In this document: one piece after another, positions 45,930 to 53,515 of the stretch
Layout: the number at the start of each line of letters is the position of its first letter
Position numbering within the stretch: position 1 is the stretch's first letter
Assembly (NCBI GenBank): GCA_019637795.1
Contig: JAHBUY010000005.1
Location: forward strand, 434,001 to 498,000
Reading direction: 5' to 3'
From: a bacterium
GTDB lineage: Bacteria; Desulfobacterota; Binatia; HRBIN30; CADEER01
DNA length: 64,000 nucleotides
Translations under genes and position numbers: made by a program
Notes under the pieces: model-generated
Told to the model about the DNA's origin: nothing
The model's input: only the letters and a program-made list of their open reading frames with translations
Databases searched by the model: none

Positions 45930-47257
45930 GGCGATCGGTGCTGGTCGTCGACGACGAAGAGCTCATCCGGCGCTCGCTGCGGATGGCGCTGGACGGGGCG
46001 GGATACGCCGTGCAGGTCGCCGCCAATGGCGCCGAGGCCCTCGCCGCGATTGCCGCCGACCCGCCGGACTGCGCCCTGATCGACCTGCGTCTCGGCGACG
46101 TCGACGGGCTGACGGTGCTGGCGGAGGCGCGGCGCCGGATACCGGGGCTGAAGGCGATCGTCATCACCGCCCATGGCGACGTCGACAGCGCCATCCAGGC
46201 GCTCCGCTCGGGCGCCTACGACTTCATCCGCAAGCCGTTCGATCTCGAGGAGATCATCGCGTCGGTGAAGAACGCCCTGCGCACCGACGAGCTCGAGCGG
46301 CAGGTGGCGTATCTCAGCGGGCGGAGCTCGGAGCTGATCTTCGCCGCGCCGGCGATGGGCGCGGTGATGGAGCTGGTGCGCCGGATCGCCTCCCAGCCGG
46401 TTCCGGTAGTGCTCATCCTGGGCGAGACGGGCACCGGCAAGGAACTGGTGGCGCGCGCCCTCCATCGCGAATCCGCGCGCGCCGGCGGCCCGTTCATCGA
46501 CCTCAACTGCTCCGCGATTCCGGAGTCGCTGGTCGAGAGCGAGCTCTTCGGCCACGAGCGCGGCGCCTTCTCCGACGCGCGCGAGCAGAAGCGCGGCCTC
46601 GTCGAGCTGGCGGACGAGGGCACGCTGTTCCTCGATGAGATCGGCGATCTTCCCGCCCCGGCGCAGGCGAAGCTGCTCCGCTTCGTGGAACGGCGCGAGT
46701 TCCGCCGGGTCGGCGGCACCGCCCTGCACACGGTCGACTGCCGCATGGTCGCCGCCACCCACCAGCGCCTCGACAGCGGCCCGCAGTTCCGGCGCGACCT
46801 GTACTTCCGGCTCGCCGGCGTGACCATCACCCTGCCGCCGCTGCGCGAACGCGGCGACGACGTGCTGCTGCTGGCCCAGCACTTCCTCGGCTCCTATGCT
46901 CGCCAGTACCGCAAGGACCTGGGCACCTTCACGCCGGAGGCCGCGCGCCTGCTGCGCGGCCATCACTGGCCGGGCAACGTCCGCGAGCTCAAGGCGGTGA
47001 TCGCCGAGGCGGCGTTGATGGCGGACGCCGACCCGATCGGGGTCGAGCATCTGCGCGCCCTGCAGCGGAGCAGGCTGTCGTCGCTGGCCGTGCAGCCGCA
47101 GACGATGGACGACATTCTCGCGATCGAAGATCTCGAACAACGCTACGTCCGCGGCGTGCTCGAGCTGTGCGGCGGCAACAAGATGCTGGCCGCCGAGAAA
47201 CTGGGCATCTCGCGCCAGACGCTGGCTCGCTGGCTGGCGGACGGCAGCGAGACGTAG
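45926..47257 (+). CDS. sigma-54-type (NtrC family) response regulator
   Basis: ATG 45926 overlaps the kinase stop (ATGA), which fixes the start at 443 residues. The receiver domain has VVDDEEL and the phospho-Asp in LIDLRLGDVDG, and TAHG and RKPF complete the pocket. The AAA+ domain has Walker A GETGTGKE, Walker B GTLFLDEIGDLP and RDLYFRLAGV. The GAFTGA loop that contacts sigma-54 reads GAFSDA. A Fis-type HTH closes the protein (NKMLAAEKLGISRQTLARWL). It probably controls the divergent efflux operon or the downstream lipoprotein. Confidence 0.95.
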   Translation: MRRSVLVVDDEELIRRSLRMALDGAGYAVQVAANGAEALAAIAADPPDCALIDLRLGDVDGLTVLAEARRRIPGLKAIVITAHGDVDSAIQALRSGAYDFIRKPFDLEEIIASVKNALRTDELERQVAYLSGRSSELIFAAPAMGAVMELVRRIASQPVPVVLILGETGTGKELVARALHRESARAGGPFIDLNCSAIPESLVESELFGHERGAFSDAREQKRGLVELADEGTLFLDEIGDLPAPAQAKLLRFVERREFRRVGGTALHTVDCRMVAATHQRLDSGPQFRRDLYFRLAGVTITLPPLRERGDDVLLLAQHFLGSYARQYRKDLGTFTPEAARLLRGHHWPGNVRELKAVIAEAALMADADPIGVEHLRALQRSRLSSLAVQPQTMDDILAIEDLEQRYVRGVLELCGGNKMLAAEKLGISRQTLARWLADGSET

Positions 47258-47326
47258 CGCTCCTCACAACCGCAGACACCGACCGGCGCCCCGAGCCGGG
47301 AGCCGCGGTCGGGAAAGGGACTGGAG

Positions 47327-47797
47327 ATGACTCGCTACTCGTGTGTCGTCGTGCGCCCGTTGTCCGTCCTGGGCGCGTGCGCCGCCCTGCTGTGCGCCAC
47401 CGGCTGCGCGCCGCGCAACATCTACTGGATGAACGCCGACGCGGAGATCGGGCCGCAGGTGGTGCGGCCAACGCCGACCGTTGGACCGCAAGGGTATTTG
47501 TCGGTCGCGACCCAGCACTTCGGCGAACCTGGGGACGAGGAACCGGAGAAGTACCCGCCGGTGTTCCTCTATGATCGGAGCGGTCACTGGCTGGAGGAGC
47601 TGCCCAACGACACCGACGATCCCCTGGCGCTCGCGCCCGGCGAATACATCCTCCTCGTCGGCGAATCGATGGATCCCATGGGCGAATTTCGCCAGATTCA
47701 GGTGCGCATCGACGATGGCCGGACCACGCGGGTGAATCAGGCCGATATCGACCACGCCCCGCAGCTCTGGGCGCTCTCCCGCGCGCTGTCGCGGTGA
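47327..47797 (+). CDS. lipoprotein of unknown function
   Basis: This 156-residue protein starts at ATG 47327 with a GGACTGGAG site. It has a signal peptide ending with lipobox LCATGC, so it is lipid-anchored. The mature part is acidic and contains a tidy beta-rich domain (YPPVFLYDRSGHWLEELP, then LALAPGEYILLVGES and RQIQVRIDDGRTTRVNQ), like a small prealbumin or DUF4397-type module. It lies 69 bases after the response regulator and may be in the same transcript. A hairpin follows 94 bases downstream of the stop. Confidence 0.8.
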   Translation: MTRYSCVVVRPLSVLGACAALLCATGCAPRNIYWMNADAEIGPQVVRPTPTVGPQGYLSVATQHFGEPGDEEPEKYPPVFLYDRSGHWLEELPNDTDDPLALAPGEYILLVGESMDPMGEFRQIQVRIDDGRTTRVNQADIDHAPQLWALSRALSR

Positions 47798-47890
47798 TCC
47801 GCGCCCGGCGGAACGCCGCTCCGCGTCGCAGCGGAACGCCGACGTCGCCGGCGACGCGCTCGGCGCGCGACCACGCGGACATCGCGCCCG

Positions 47891-47916
47891 CGGCGCATGG
47901 CGGATGCCATGCGCCG
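47891..47916. terminator. 11-bp hairpin downstream of the lipoprotein gene
   Basis: CGGCGCATGGC and its complement GCCATGCGCCG flank the 4-base loop GGAT. The hairpin lies in the 255-base gap (47798-48052) before the CheW-like gene. It lacks a T-run. The rest of the gap holds a short unassigned frame at 47904-48011 (35 codons with protein-like composition but no ribosome site) and the ribosome site GGAGGA of the next gene. I do not call the short frame a gene. Confidence 0.4.
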
Positions 47917-48052
47917 TCGAGAAACTGCCCACGGCGCAGCGATTCTTCGACGACCTGGTCGTTGGCGCCATCGCGCAGGTCTCCCATCATGCGCCCATCG
48001 CCGTGGCATGACGGCTGCTGTGACGTCGCGCTCGACTGGAGGATCCGCGACG

Positions 48053-49039
48053 ATGCTCGACAGCCCCCTCATCACCGGCGGCGCGCCCGCTGCCGATGCC
48101 AATGCCCGCGTCCTGGTCTGCGCGGTGGACCGCGGCCTGTTCGGCATCCAGGCCGGATGGGTGGAAGCGGTCTACCCGACCGCCGCGACCGCGGTGCAGG
48201 CGACCCGCACCGACAGCGGCCAGCGCCAGGCGTTCATCGTCCACCGCGACGAGCCGGCGCTGATCGTCGACCTGCGGCAGGCCATCGGCCTCGACGGGCT
48301 GCTCGGCACGGCGACCCGCGACGCCTTCGTCGTCCTCCGCTCGGGGCCCGCCCTGCTCGCCCTGCCGGTCGACCACTGCGTCGGCCTGCGCACCCTCGAT
48401 CTCGGCGGCCACCCGCCGGTGGCCAGCGCCGTGCGCCGCGACGACGGCCTGCCGGTCGGCCACCTGCTCGAGCTCGACGGCCGCATGCTGGTGGTGCTCG
48501 ACCCCGCCCGCATCCTCGACGCCCGACGGCGCGACGACATTCTCTCCTCGCAGCGCCGCGCCCGCGCCGTCTGCCAGCGCCAGCACAAGCTGGCGACGCT
48601 GTGGGAGGAGATCCGCCGGACGCCGGATCCGGCGGCGCTGCGCACCTTCGCCTCGCTGTGCGGCCGCAGCGGCCGCGCCCGCGCCGCCGCCGGCGCCCGC
48701 GCCGTGCTCGCCGCGCTGCCGGGCGGCGCCGGCGACGGGTCGGGGTTGCTGCCCCTGTTGATGCGCCTCGCCGCCGAGGGCCGCAGCGGCGTGCTCACCT
48801 GTCGTTGCGATGGCGCGCCGGTGGCGCTCGAGATCGCCGCCGGCCGTCTGATGGCGGTGCGCAGCGGCGGCGAACATGGGCGTCCGGTGCTGGCGCAGGT
48901 GCTCGCCGCGCGCTGTCACGAGATTGCCTTCACCCCCGGCGGGGTAGAGGCGCATCGCGGCAGCGGCGACAGCACCGCCGCCGCGGTCATCGCCGCGTTC
49001 GAAGCTCGCCCGGTTCGCCGGCGCCGCGCCGGGCAGTGA
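48053..49039 (+). CDS. CheW-like domain protein with C-terminal DUF4388-like domain
   Basis: ATG 48053 has CTGGAGGAT ten bases upstream; the protein has 328 residues. Residues about 18-150 are CheW-like: RVLVCAVDRGLFGIQAGWVE, then IVHRDEPALIVDLRQAIGL and DGRMLVVLDPARIL. The middle is basic and helical. The C-terminal part (about 230-320, LLPLLMRLAAEGRSGVLTCR, then LEIAAGRLMAVRSGG) matches the DUF4388/PilZ-associated domain seen in delta-type signalling proteins. It may couple a chemosensory-like kinase to the response regulator encoded 26 bases downstream. The minimal CheA-like kinase at 28.7 kb is a candidate partner. Confidence 0.8.
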   Translation: MLDSPLITGGAPAADANARVLVCAVDRGLFGIQAGWVEAVYPTAATAVQATRTDSGQRQAFIVHRDEPALIVDLRQAIGLDGLLGTATRDAFVVLRSGPALLALPVDHCVGLRTLDLGGHPPVASAVRRDDGLPVGHLLELDGRMLVVLDPARILDARRRDDILSSQRRARAVCQRQHKLATLWEEIRRTPDPAALRTFASLCGRSGRARAAAGARAVLAALPGGAGDGSGLLPLLMRLAAEGRSGVLTCRCDGAPVALEIAAGRLMAVRSGGEHGRPVLAQVLAARCHEIAFTPGGVEAHRGSGDSTAAAVIAAFEARPVRRRRAGQ

Positions 49040-49065
49040 TCGAGACGCCTTCAAGGAGCGAAGCC

Positions 49066-50373
49066 ATGGACGAACAGGTTCGCATTCTCGTGGTCGACGA
49101 CAGCGCCACCATCCGCACGGCGCTGCAACTCATCCTGGCGCCGACGCCGTACGCGGTCGACTTCGCCTGTACCGGGGGCGAAGCGATCGAGCAGGCGGAG
49201 CTGGCGCCGCCGGCGATGATCCTGCTCGACTTCATCCTCCCCGACATGCGCGGCACCGAGGTCTGTCGCACCCTGCTCGCCAGCGAGCGCGCCCGCGCCG
49301 TGCCGGTGGTGCTGGTGTCGGCGCGCGGCGCCGAGATCCGCCAGGCGTACCAGGACATCGACAACGTCGTCGCCTACCTCACCAAACCGTTCACCCCCGA
49401 GCAGGTGCACGAGGTCATCGAGGACGTCCTCGCCCTGGGCGCGGGCGCCGTGCCGGCGCCCGCCGCGGCGGCCCCGCTGGCAGTCCCGGAACCCGCCGTC
49501 GAAGTGGTGCCGGCCGCCCCCACCACCGAGGCTGCCACCGAGCCCGCCGCCGCGGCGGTCGCGGCGTGGACGGACCCCGACGACGAGCTCGACGACGAGC
49601 TCGCGGCGGAACCGGCGGCGGCCGCGGCGCCGCACATCGCCGGCGCCCGGCGCGCGGCGCTCGACGCGATCTTCGAGACCCTGCGCGCCGGTCTCGAGGG
49701 CGTGCACGTCGAGGAGGCGGAGACCAGCGCCGGCGCCAGCGCCGGCGCCGACGGGTCGCGTTCGTACCCCGAGTTGGTGGCGCAGGTCGCGCGACAGCTC
49801 CAGGAGACGCTCACCCACGCCGCCTCGGGGGCGCGCTACAACCTGTGCAGCGACGGCTCCATCCGCTCGCTCGAGGATGCCCTGCTCGATTCGTACCGCC
49901 GCGTCTGCCGCTTGGTCTTCCGCTCGGCGACCACCGCCGTCGCGCCGGCCGTGGCCGAGGCGCCGCGGCCGCGGGTCCTGCTCGTCGGCCGCGCCGACGG
50001 CGACGCGGCCGAGGCGGTCGCCACGGCCGCCAGCGACGCCGACTGGCACCTGTTCCGCATCACCGCCGGCTTCTGCCAACTGCCGCTGATGGCCCGGCTC
50101 TACGGTCCGTCCCACCTGGTGGTCGATCTCTCCGGTCCGACGCTGTGGGGCGAGCTCGCGGCCCTGCGGCAGATGAGCGAGAGCCGCCGCCTGCGGGTGG
50201 TCGGCGTCGTCGACGCCGGCGCCGCGCCGCCGGAAGCCGCGCAGCTCGCCGCGCACGGCATCGCCACCCTGCTCACCGCCGGCCCGCGCCTGGCCGACGA
50301 CATCCACGCCTGGGTAACCGGCGAGGAGTCCAGCGCCGAGCCTGCCGAGCTGCCCACATCCGCCGCCGCCTAG
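49066..50373 (+). CDS. response regulator with long Ala/Pro linker and unassigned C-terminal domain
   Basis: This 435-residue protein starts at ATG 49066 behind AAGGAGC. The receiver domain (1-125) has VVDDSATIR, the phospho-Asp in MILLDFILPDMRG, SARG and LTKPFTPEQVHE. A low-complexity linker follows (about 127-205, Ala, Pro, Glu and Asp). The C-terminal half is helical and then alpha/beta (RVLLVGRADGDAAEAVATAA, LVVDLSGPTLWGELAALRQM), perhaps a degenerate second receiver. There is no DNA-binding domain, so the output is probably by protein contact. It follows the CheW-like gene by 26 bases. Its stop lies two bases from a MITE-like element. Confidence 0.85.
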   Translation: MDEQVRILVVDDSATIRTALQLILAPTPYAVDFACTGGEAIEQAELAPPAMILLDFILPDMRGTEVCRTLLASERARAVPVVLVSARGAEIRQAYQDIDNVVAYLTKPFTPEQVHEVIEDVLALGAGAVPAPAAAAPLAVPEPAVEVVPAAPTTEAATEPAAAAVAAWTDPDDELDDELAAEPAAAAAPHIAGARRAALDAIFETLRAGLEGVHVEEAETSAGASAGADGSRSYPELVAQVARQLQETLTHAASGARYNLCSDGSIRSLEDALLDSYRRVCRLVFRSATTAVAPAVAEAPRPRVLLVGRADGDAAEAVATAASDADWHLFRITAGFCQLPLMARLYGPSHLVVDLSGPTLWGELAALRQMSESRRLRVVGVVDAGAAPPEAAQLAAHGIATLLTAGPRLADDIHAWVTGEESSAEPAELPTSAAA

Positions 50374-50374
50374 T

Positions 50375-50541
50375 CAGCAGCCCGTTGAAAGACAGTTCGG
50401 CTACTGCGGGCGGGCCTCGTGCGCCAGCTCTTCGTTGCCGAATCCTCGACACAACCGACCGGTTTGCCTCCGATTCGGCGCCTCGATCTGGCGCACGATC
50501 CCTCGCCCTCGCGACGCCGCCTGTTTTTCGACGGACTGCTG
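50375..50541. mobile_element. MITE-like palindromic element, copy 2
   Basis: This 167-base element has terminal inverted repeats: CAGCAGCCCGTTGAA at the left and, read from the right end inward, CAGCAGTCCGTCGAA, followed by similar bases to about 21 in total. An internal dyad pairs GTGCGCCAG (near 50419) with CTGGCGCAC (near 50490). It is closely similar to 28501-28663. It contains no gene; frames through it are shared by both copies only because the DNA is. No clear target duplication is seen. It starts 2 bases after the stop of the response regulator. Confidence 0.8.
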
Positions 50542-50692
50542 GATCGGGAGCGCGGACCGGCTGACCCGCGCCGCGCTCCGCATGCGGCGCCCGCAGTGCT
50601 AGAGCTGCGGCGACGGCCGGGCCGCCGCGCCTCGACGCGACGGCGGCGCGGGCACGGCCGTTGCTCAACGGCAGCGCAGGGAGGAACGCCGC
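50542..50692. other. leader of the P450 gene
   Basis: Together with the MITE-like element this completes the 319-base gap before the P450 gene. The stretch is GC-rich with several short repeats of CGACGGC. The only clear signal is the ribosome-binding site GGGAGGAAC at about 50679-50687. No promoter hexamers or inverted repeats stand out, and no gene is called. Confidence 0.4.
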
Positions 50693-51976
50693 ATGCGGGC
50701 GCGCGAGATCGTCGACGACATCACCCTCGCGATCGAGCTGATGGCCCGAGCCGCCGTCGAGCGGGTGGCGACCGGCACGCTGTTCAACCCGCTGCGCCCT
50801 GAGCTGCGGGTCGATCCCTACCCGTACTACCGCCGCCTGCGCGAGCGCGATCCGGTGCACCGCAGCTTCGGCGCCAGCGGCTGGGTGCTGACCCGCTACG
50901 ACGACATCGTCGGCATCCTCGCCGATCGCGCCTTCTCCTCCGACGAGCGCAACTGGGTGCGCTACCAGCGGATGAGCGCCCGCGATGTCCGCGCCGGGCT
51001 GCCCGATCCCTACGCCGACGGCGTCATCTCGATGCTGCGCATCGACCCGCCCGACCACACCCGCCTGCGCACCCTGGTCTCCAAGGCGTTCACGCCGCGC
51101 GCGGTCGAACGCCTGCGGCCGCGCATCGAGGCCGTGGTGGTCGAGCTGCTCGACGGCCTCGCCGGCCACGACGCCTTCGACCTCATGCAGGCGTTCGCGT
51201 CGCCGCTGCCGGTGGTGATCATCGGCGAGATGCTGGGCGTCGCGGTCGCCGACCGCGAGCGCTTCCGCCACTGGTCGAACGAGTCCATCCGCCTGCTCGG
51301 CGAGGGCAACCGCGCCGACCGCCGCCGCGCCTGGCAGGCGCTGTCCGAGATGCGCGCGTGGCTCGGCGAACAGATCGCGGCGCGCCGCCGCCAGCCGTGC
51401 GACGATCTGCTCTCGGCGCTGGTCGCCGCCGAGGAGGCGGGCGACCGGCTGAGCGAGCGCGAGCTGTTCGCCACCTGCGTCCTGCTGCTGGTCGCCGGCA
51501 ACGAGACCACCACCAACCTCATCGGCAACGGCGTCATCGCCCTGCTGCGCCACCCCGACCAGTTGGCGCGCCTGCGCCGCGACCCGGCGCACATGCCGGC
51601 CGCCGTCGAGGAGCTGGTGCGCTTCGACAGCCCGGTGCAGCTCACCACCCGCCTGGTGGTCGAGGAGCGGGAGCTGCACGGCCGCCGCTTGCGGCGCGGC
51701 GAGCAGATCGTGCTCGTGCTCGGCGCGGGCAATCGCGACCCGGCGCGCTTCGCCGATCCCGATCGCCTCGACCTCGACCGACCCGAGGCGCGCCCGCTCT
51801 CGTTCGGCCACGGCCTGCACTACTGCCTCGGCGCCCAGCTCGCCCGCATCGAGGCGCAGATCGGCCTCGTCCACCTGCTCGACCGCTTCCCCACCCTGCG
51901 CTTCGCCGACGCCCCGATCGCCTGGGGCGACAACATGATCCTGCGCGGCCCCCGCATCCTGCCACTGGCCGCGTGA
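50693..51976 (+). CDS. cytochrome P450
   Basis: This 427-residue bacterial class I P450 is soluble, with no membrane anchor. The I-helix oxygen-binding motif is LLVAGNETTTN, the ExxR pair is in EELVR, and the heme-binding loop is FGHGLHYCLGAQLAR with the proximal Cys. The B-C region DPPDHTRLRTLVSKAFTPR is standard. Electrons normally come from a ferredoxin and reductase, but none is encoded nearby. ATG 50693 follows GGGAGGAAC. Substrate is unknown; similar enzymes hydroxylate fatty acids, terpenes or steroids. Confidence 0.95.
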   Translation: MRAREIVDDITLAIELMARAAVERVATGTLFNPLRPELRVDPYPYYRRLRERDPVHRSFGASGWVLTRYDDIVGILADRAFSSDERNWVRYQRMSARDVRAGLPDPYADGVISMLRIDPPDHTRLRTLVSKAFTPRAVERLRPRIEAVVVELLDGLAGHDAFDLMQAFASPLPVVIIGEMLGVAVADRERFRHWSNESIRLLGEGNRADRRRAWQALSEMRAWLGEQIAARRRQPCDDLLSALVAAEEAGDRLSERELFATCVLLLVAGNETTTNLIGNGVIALLRHPDQLARLRRDPAHMPAAVEELVRFDSPVQLTTRLVVEERELHGRRLRRGEQIVLVLGAGNRDPARFADPDRLDLDRPEARPLSFGHGLHYCLGAQLARIEAQIGLVHLLDRFPTLRFADAPIAWGDNMILRGPRILPLAA

Positions 51977-51984
51977 GGCGGGAG

Positions 51985-52311
51985 CTACGCCAGCCGCTCG
52001 GCGATCAGCCAGGTGTCGCGGCGCGCCTGCGTCGCGTGCACCCGCCCGGCGGCGATGCGCAACGGACGCGCGGCGGCGTCCAGCACCCGCACGCGGCGCG
52101 CCGTGCGCACCGCCAGCGCGCCGCGCAACACGCGCAGCCGCTGCCCGTACGGGTGCGCGTGCGGCGGCTCGCGATGACCGCGCGGCTTGAACACCAGCAG
52201 CAGCCCGGGCGCCAGCTCGTACACGGCGTGCCCCGCCGGCGACAGCGGGCGCCGAACGGGCGACGCGCTGGCCCGCGGCGTCGGTCGCGATGGAGCCGCC
52301 GCGCGGGTCAC
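51985..52311 (-). CDS. cupin-domain protein coupled to the RES toxin gene
   Basis: GTG 52311 overlaps the toxin stop by four bases (GTGA), which gives 108 residues. Both cupin motifs can be seen: PPHAHPYGQRLRVLRG (H-x-H-x3-Q-x6-G, with Gln in the usual Glu place) and the later PLRIAAGRVHATQ (P-x5-G-x2-H pattern). Such a barrel usually binds a metal through two or three histidines and the Glu/Gln. The role is unknown. The tight coupling to a RES-Xre pair is unusual and suggests the product belongs to that module. The stop is convergent with the P450 gene (8 bases). Confidence 0.65.
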   Translation of the reverse strand: MTRAAAPSRPTPRASASPVRRPLSPAGHAVYELAPGLLLVFKPRGHREPPHAHPYGQRLRVLRGALAVRTARRVRVLDAAARPLRIAAGRVHATQARRDTWLIAERLA

Positions 52312-53027
52312 ACCGCCACCCAGGCGCCGCGCTCGTAGTCGAAGTAGCGCCCCACCCGCGCCCCGTCCCAGTGGTACTTGAGACTCTTGCCCGGCACCGG
52401 GATGCCCACCGCGGTCGGCCGGAAGGCGCCGACGCACTCGCCGCCCGCATCGCGGACGCTCGGGTAGACCACCCCGGCGGCGCCGGCGGCGCGCAACGCA
52501 TCGCCGAACGCCTGGCTGGCGGCGTACGAATCGGGATCGAGGAGACGCGCCCGCGTGGCGGCCGGCAGGGCGGCGACGTCGGCGAAGCGGCAATTGATGC
52601 GGCCGACCAGCACCCGCATGTCCTCGTAGCGCGGCGGATCGCGGCTGTCGGCGGCGATGCGGCCGAAGTGGAAGGCGGTCTCGCGCACCGCGGTGCGCAG
52701 GGTCCGCGCGGCGTAGTAGACGCCGGCGTGTCCGTCGCTGAAGCGCGAGCCGGCGGGGTTGCGGTGCGTGAAGGCCGCCATCACGTACGAGGCCCCCGGC
52801 CCGCTCACCCGCTCGCCTGGCGGCACGAGGCGGATCTCGCCGACCTCGTCGCGCAGTCGCGGGTTCACCATCTGCTCGGCGGCGATCAGCGCCTCCCAGA
52901 CGGCGGGATCGCTGGAGACGCGCTCGAAGAGGTCGATCGGCGGATAGCGCGCGGCGACGATGCGCGTCGCCCGCGGCCAGGTGACGCGCCGCTGGCGCGG
53001 CTCAGGACCAGGGCGCCCGGGCGGCAT
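52308..53027 (-). CDS. RES-domain toxin (NAD-degrading, MbcT-like)
   Basis: This 239-residue protein starts at ATG 53027, overlapping the antitoxin gene by 26 bases. The RES fold shows its signature positions: Arg in NPAGSRFSDGHAGVYYAA, then RTAVRETAFHFG with Glu, and SQAFGDALRAAGAAGVVYPS with the late Ser and Gly. RES toxins (MbcT of mycobacteria is the best known) cleave or phosphorylyse NAD+ and stop growth unless bound by the Xre-type antitoxin. The C-terminus (GKSLKYHWDGARVGRYFDYE) is typical of the family. It lies in a three-gene operon with antitoxin first and a cupin last. Confidence 0.9.
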   Translation of the reverse strand: MPPGRPGPEPRQRRVTWPRATRIVAARYPPIDLFERVSSDPAVWEALIAAEQMVNPRLRDEVGEIRLVPPGERVSGPGASYVMAAFTHRNPAGSRFSDGHAGVYYAARTLRTAVRETAFHFGRIAADSRDPPRYEDMRVLVGRINCRFADVAALPAATRARLLDPDSYAASQAFGDALRAAGAAGVVYPSVRDAGGECVGAFRPTAVGIPVPGKSLKYHWDGARVGRYFDYERGAWVAV

Positions 53028-53406
53028 CGAGGTAGGCGCGCACGGCGGCCAGATCGGTGACGTCGCCCGCCGCCATGCGGTCGAGCGGCGTATGATCGCC
53101 GAAGGCGCGGTTCGGCCGCTTCACCCAGCCGTCGGCCTGGGCGGGATCCGAGTAGAGGATCTGCAGCGCCTTGTAGATGCCGGCCACGTAGCCGACCCGC
53201 CGCAGCGCATCCTCCGGCATGCGCCGCACCCGGCCGGCCTTCCACTCGAAGAACGTGCGCTGCGGCGGCGACCCGAGGAGCCGCCGCGCCTCCGCGTTGC
53301 CGACGCCCCAGAGATCCATGATGCGGAAGAACCCGAGCAGCGCCTTCTGCTGCGGCGCCTGCGGCGCGACCCGCGATTCGACCGGCCCGCGCGCGACCCT
53401 GGGCAT
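53002..53406 (-). CDS. Xre/MbcA/ParS-type antitoxin of the RES toxin
   Basis: ATG 53406 gives 134 residues; a TTG at 53436 would add ten. The N-terminal Xre-like helical domain has GNAEARRLLGSPPQRTFFEW, with KAGRVRRMPEDALRRVGYV next. The C-terminal toxin-binding domain (DUF2384/MbcA type) has GIYKALQILYSD, VKRPNRAFGDHTPLDRMAAG and DLAAVRAYLDAARAPW. The antitoxin precedes and overlaps its toxin. It probably represses its own promoter, which should lie in the less GC-rich patch at about 53430-53460. Confidence 0.9.
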   Translation of the reverse strand: MPRVARGPVESRVAPQAPQQKALLGFFRIMDLWGVGNAEARRLLGSPPQRTFFEWKAGRVRRMPEDALRRVGYVAGIYKALQILYSDPAQADGWVKRPNRAFGDHTPLDRMAAGDVTDLAAVRAYLDAARAPWS

Positions 53407-53515
53407 GCTGCTGTTCTGCTCGATTCTGCCGATCAATGCAAATGTGCAGCTCGGAAGACAACGGCCGCGCGAGGGGTGCCGCCGCGCCCGCGAGGTGGGC
53501 GGGCGCCGGCGCGGC

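Noticed and set aside
47904..48011. A 35-codon frame with protein-like composition in the gap before the CheW-like gene
   Set aside because: It overlaps a hairpin, lacks a ribosome-binding site and has no membrane or domain signature. It may be a remnant but cannot be supported as a gene.
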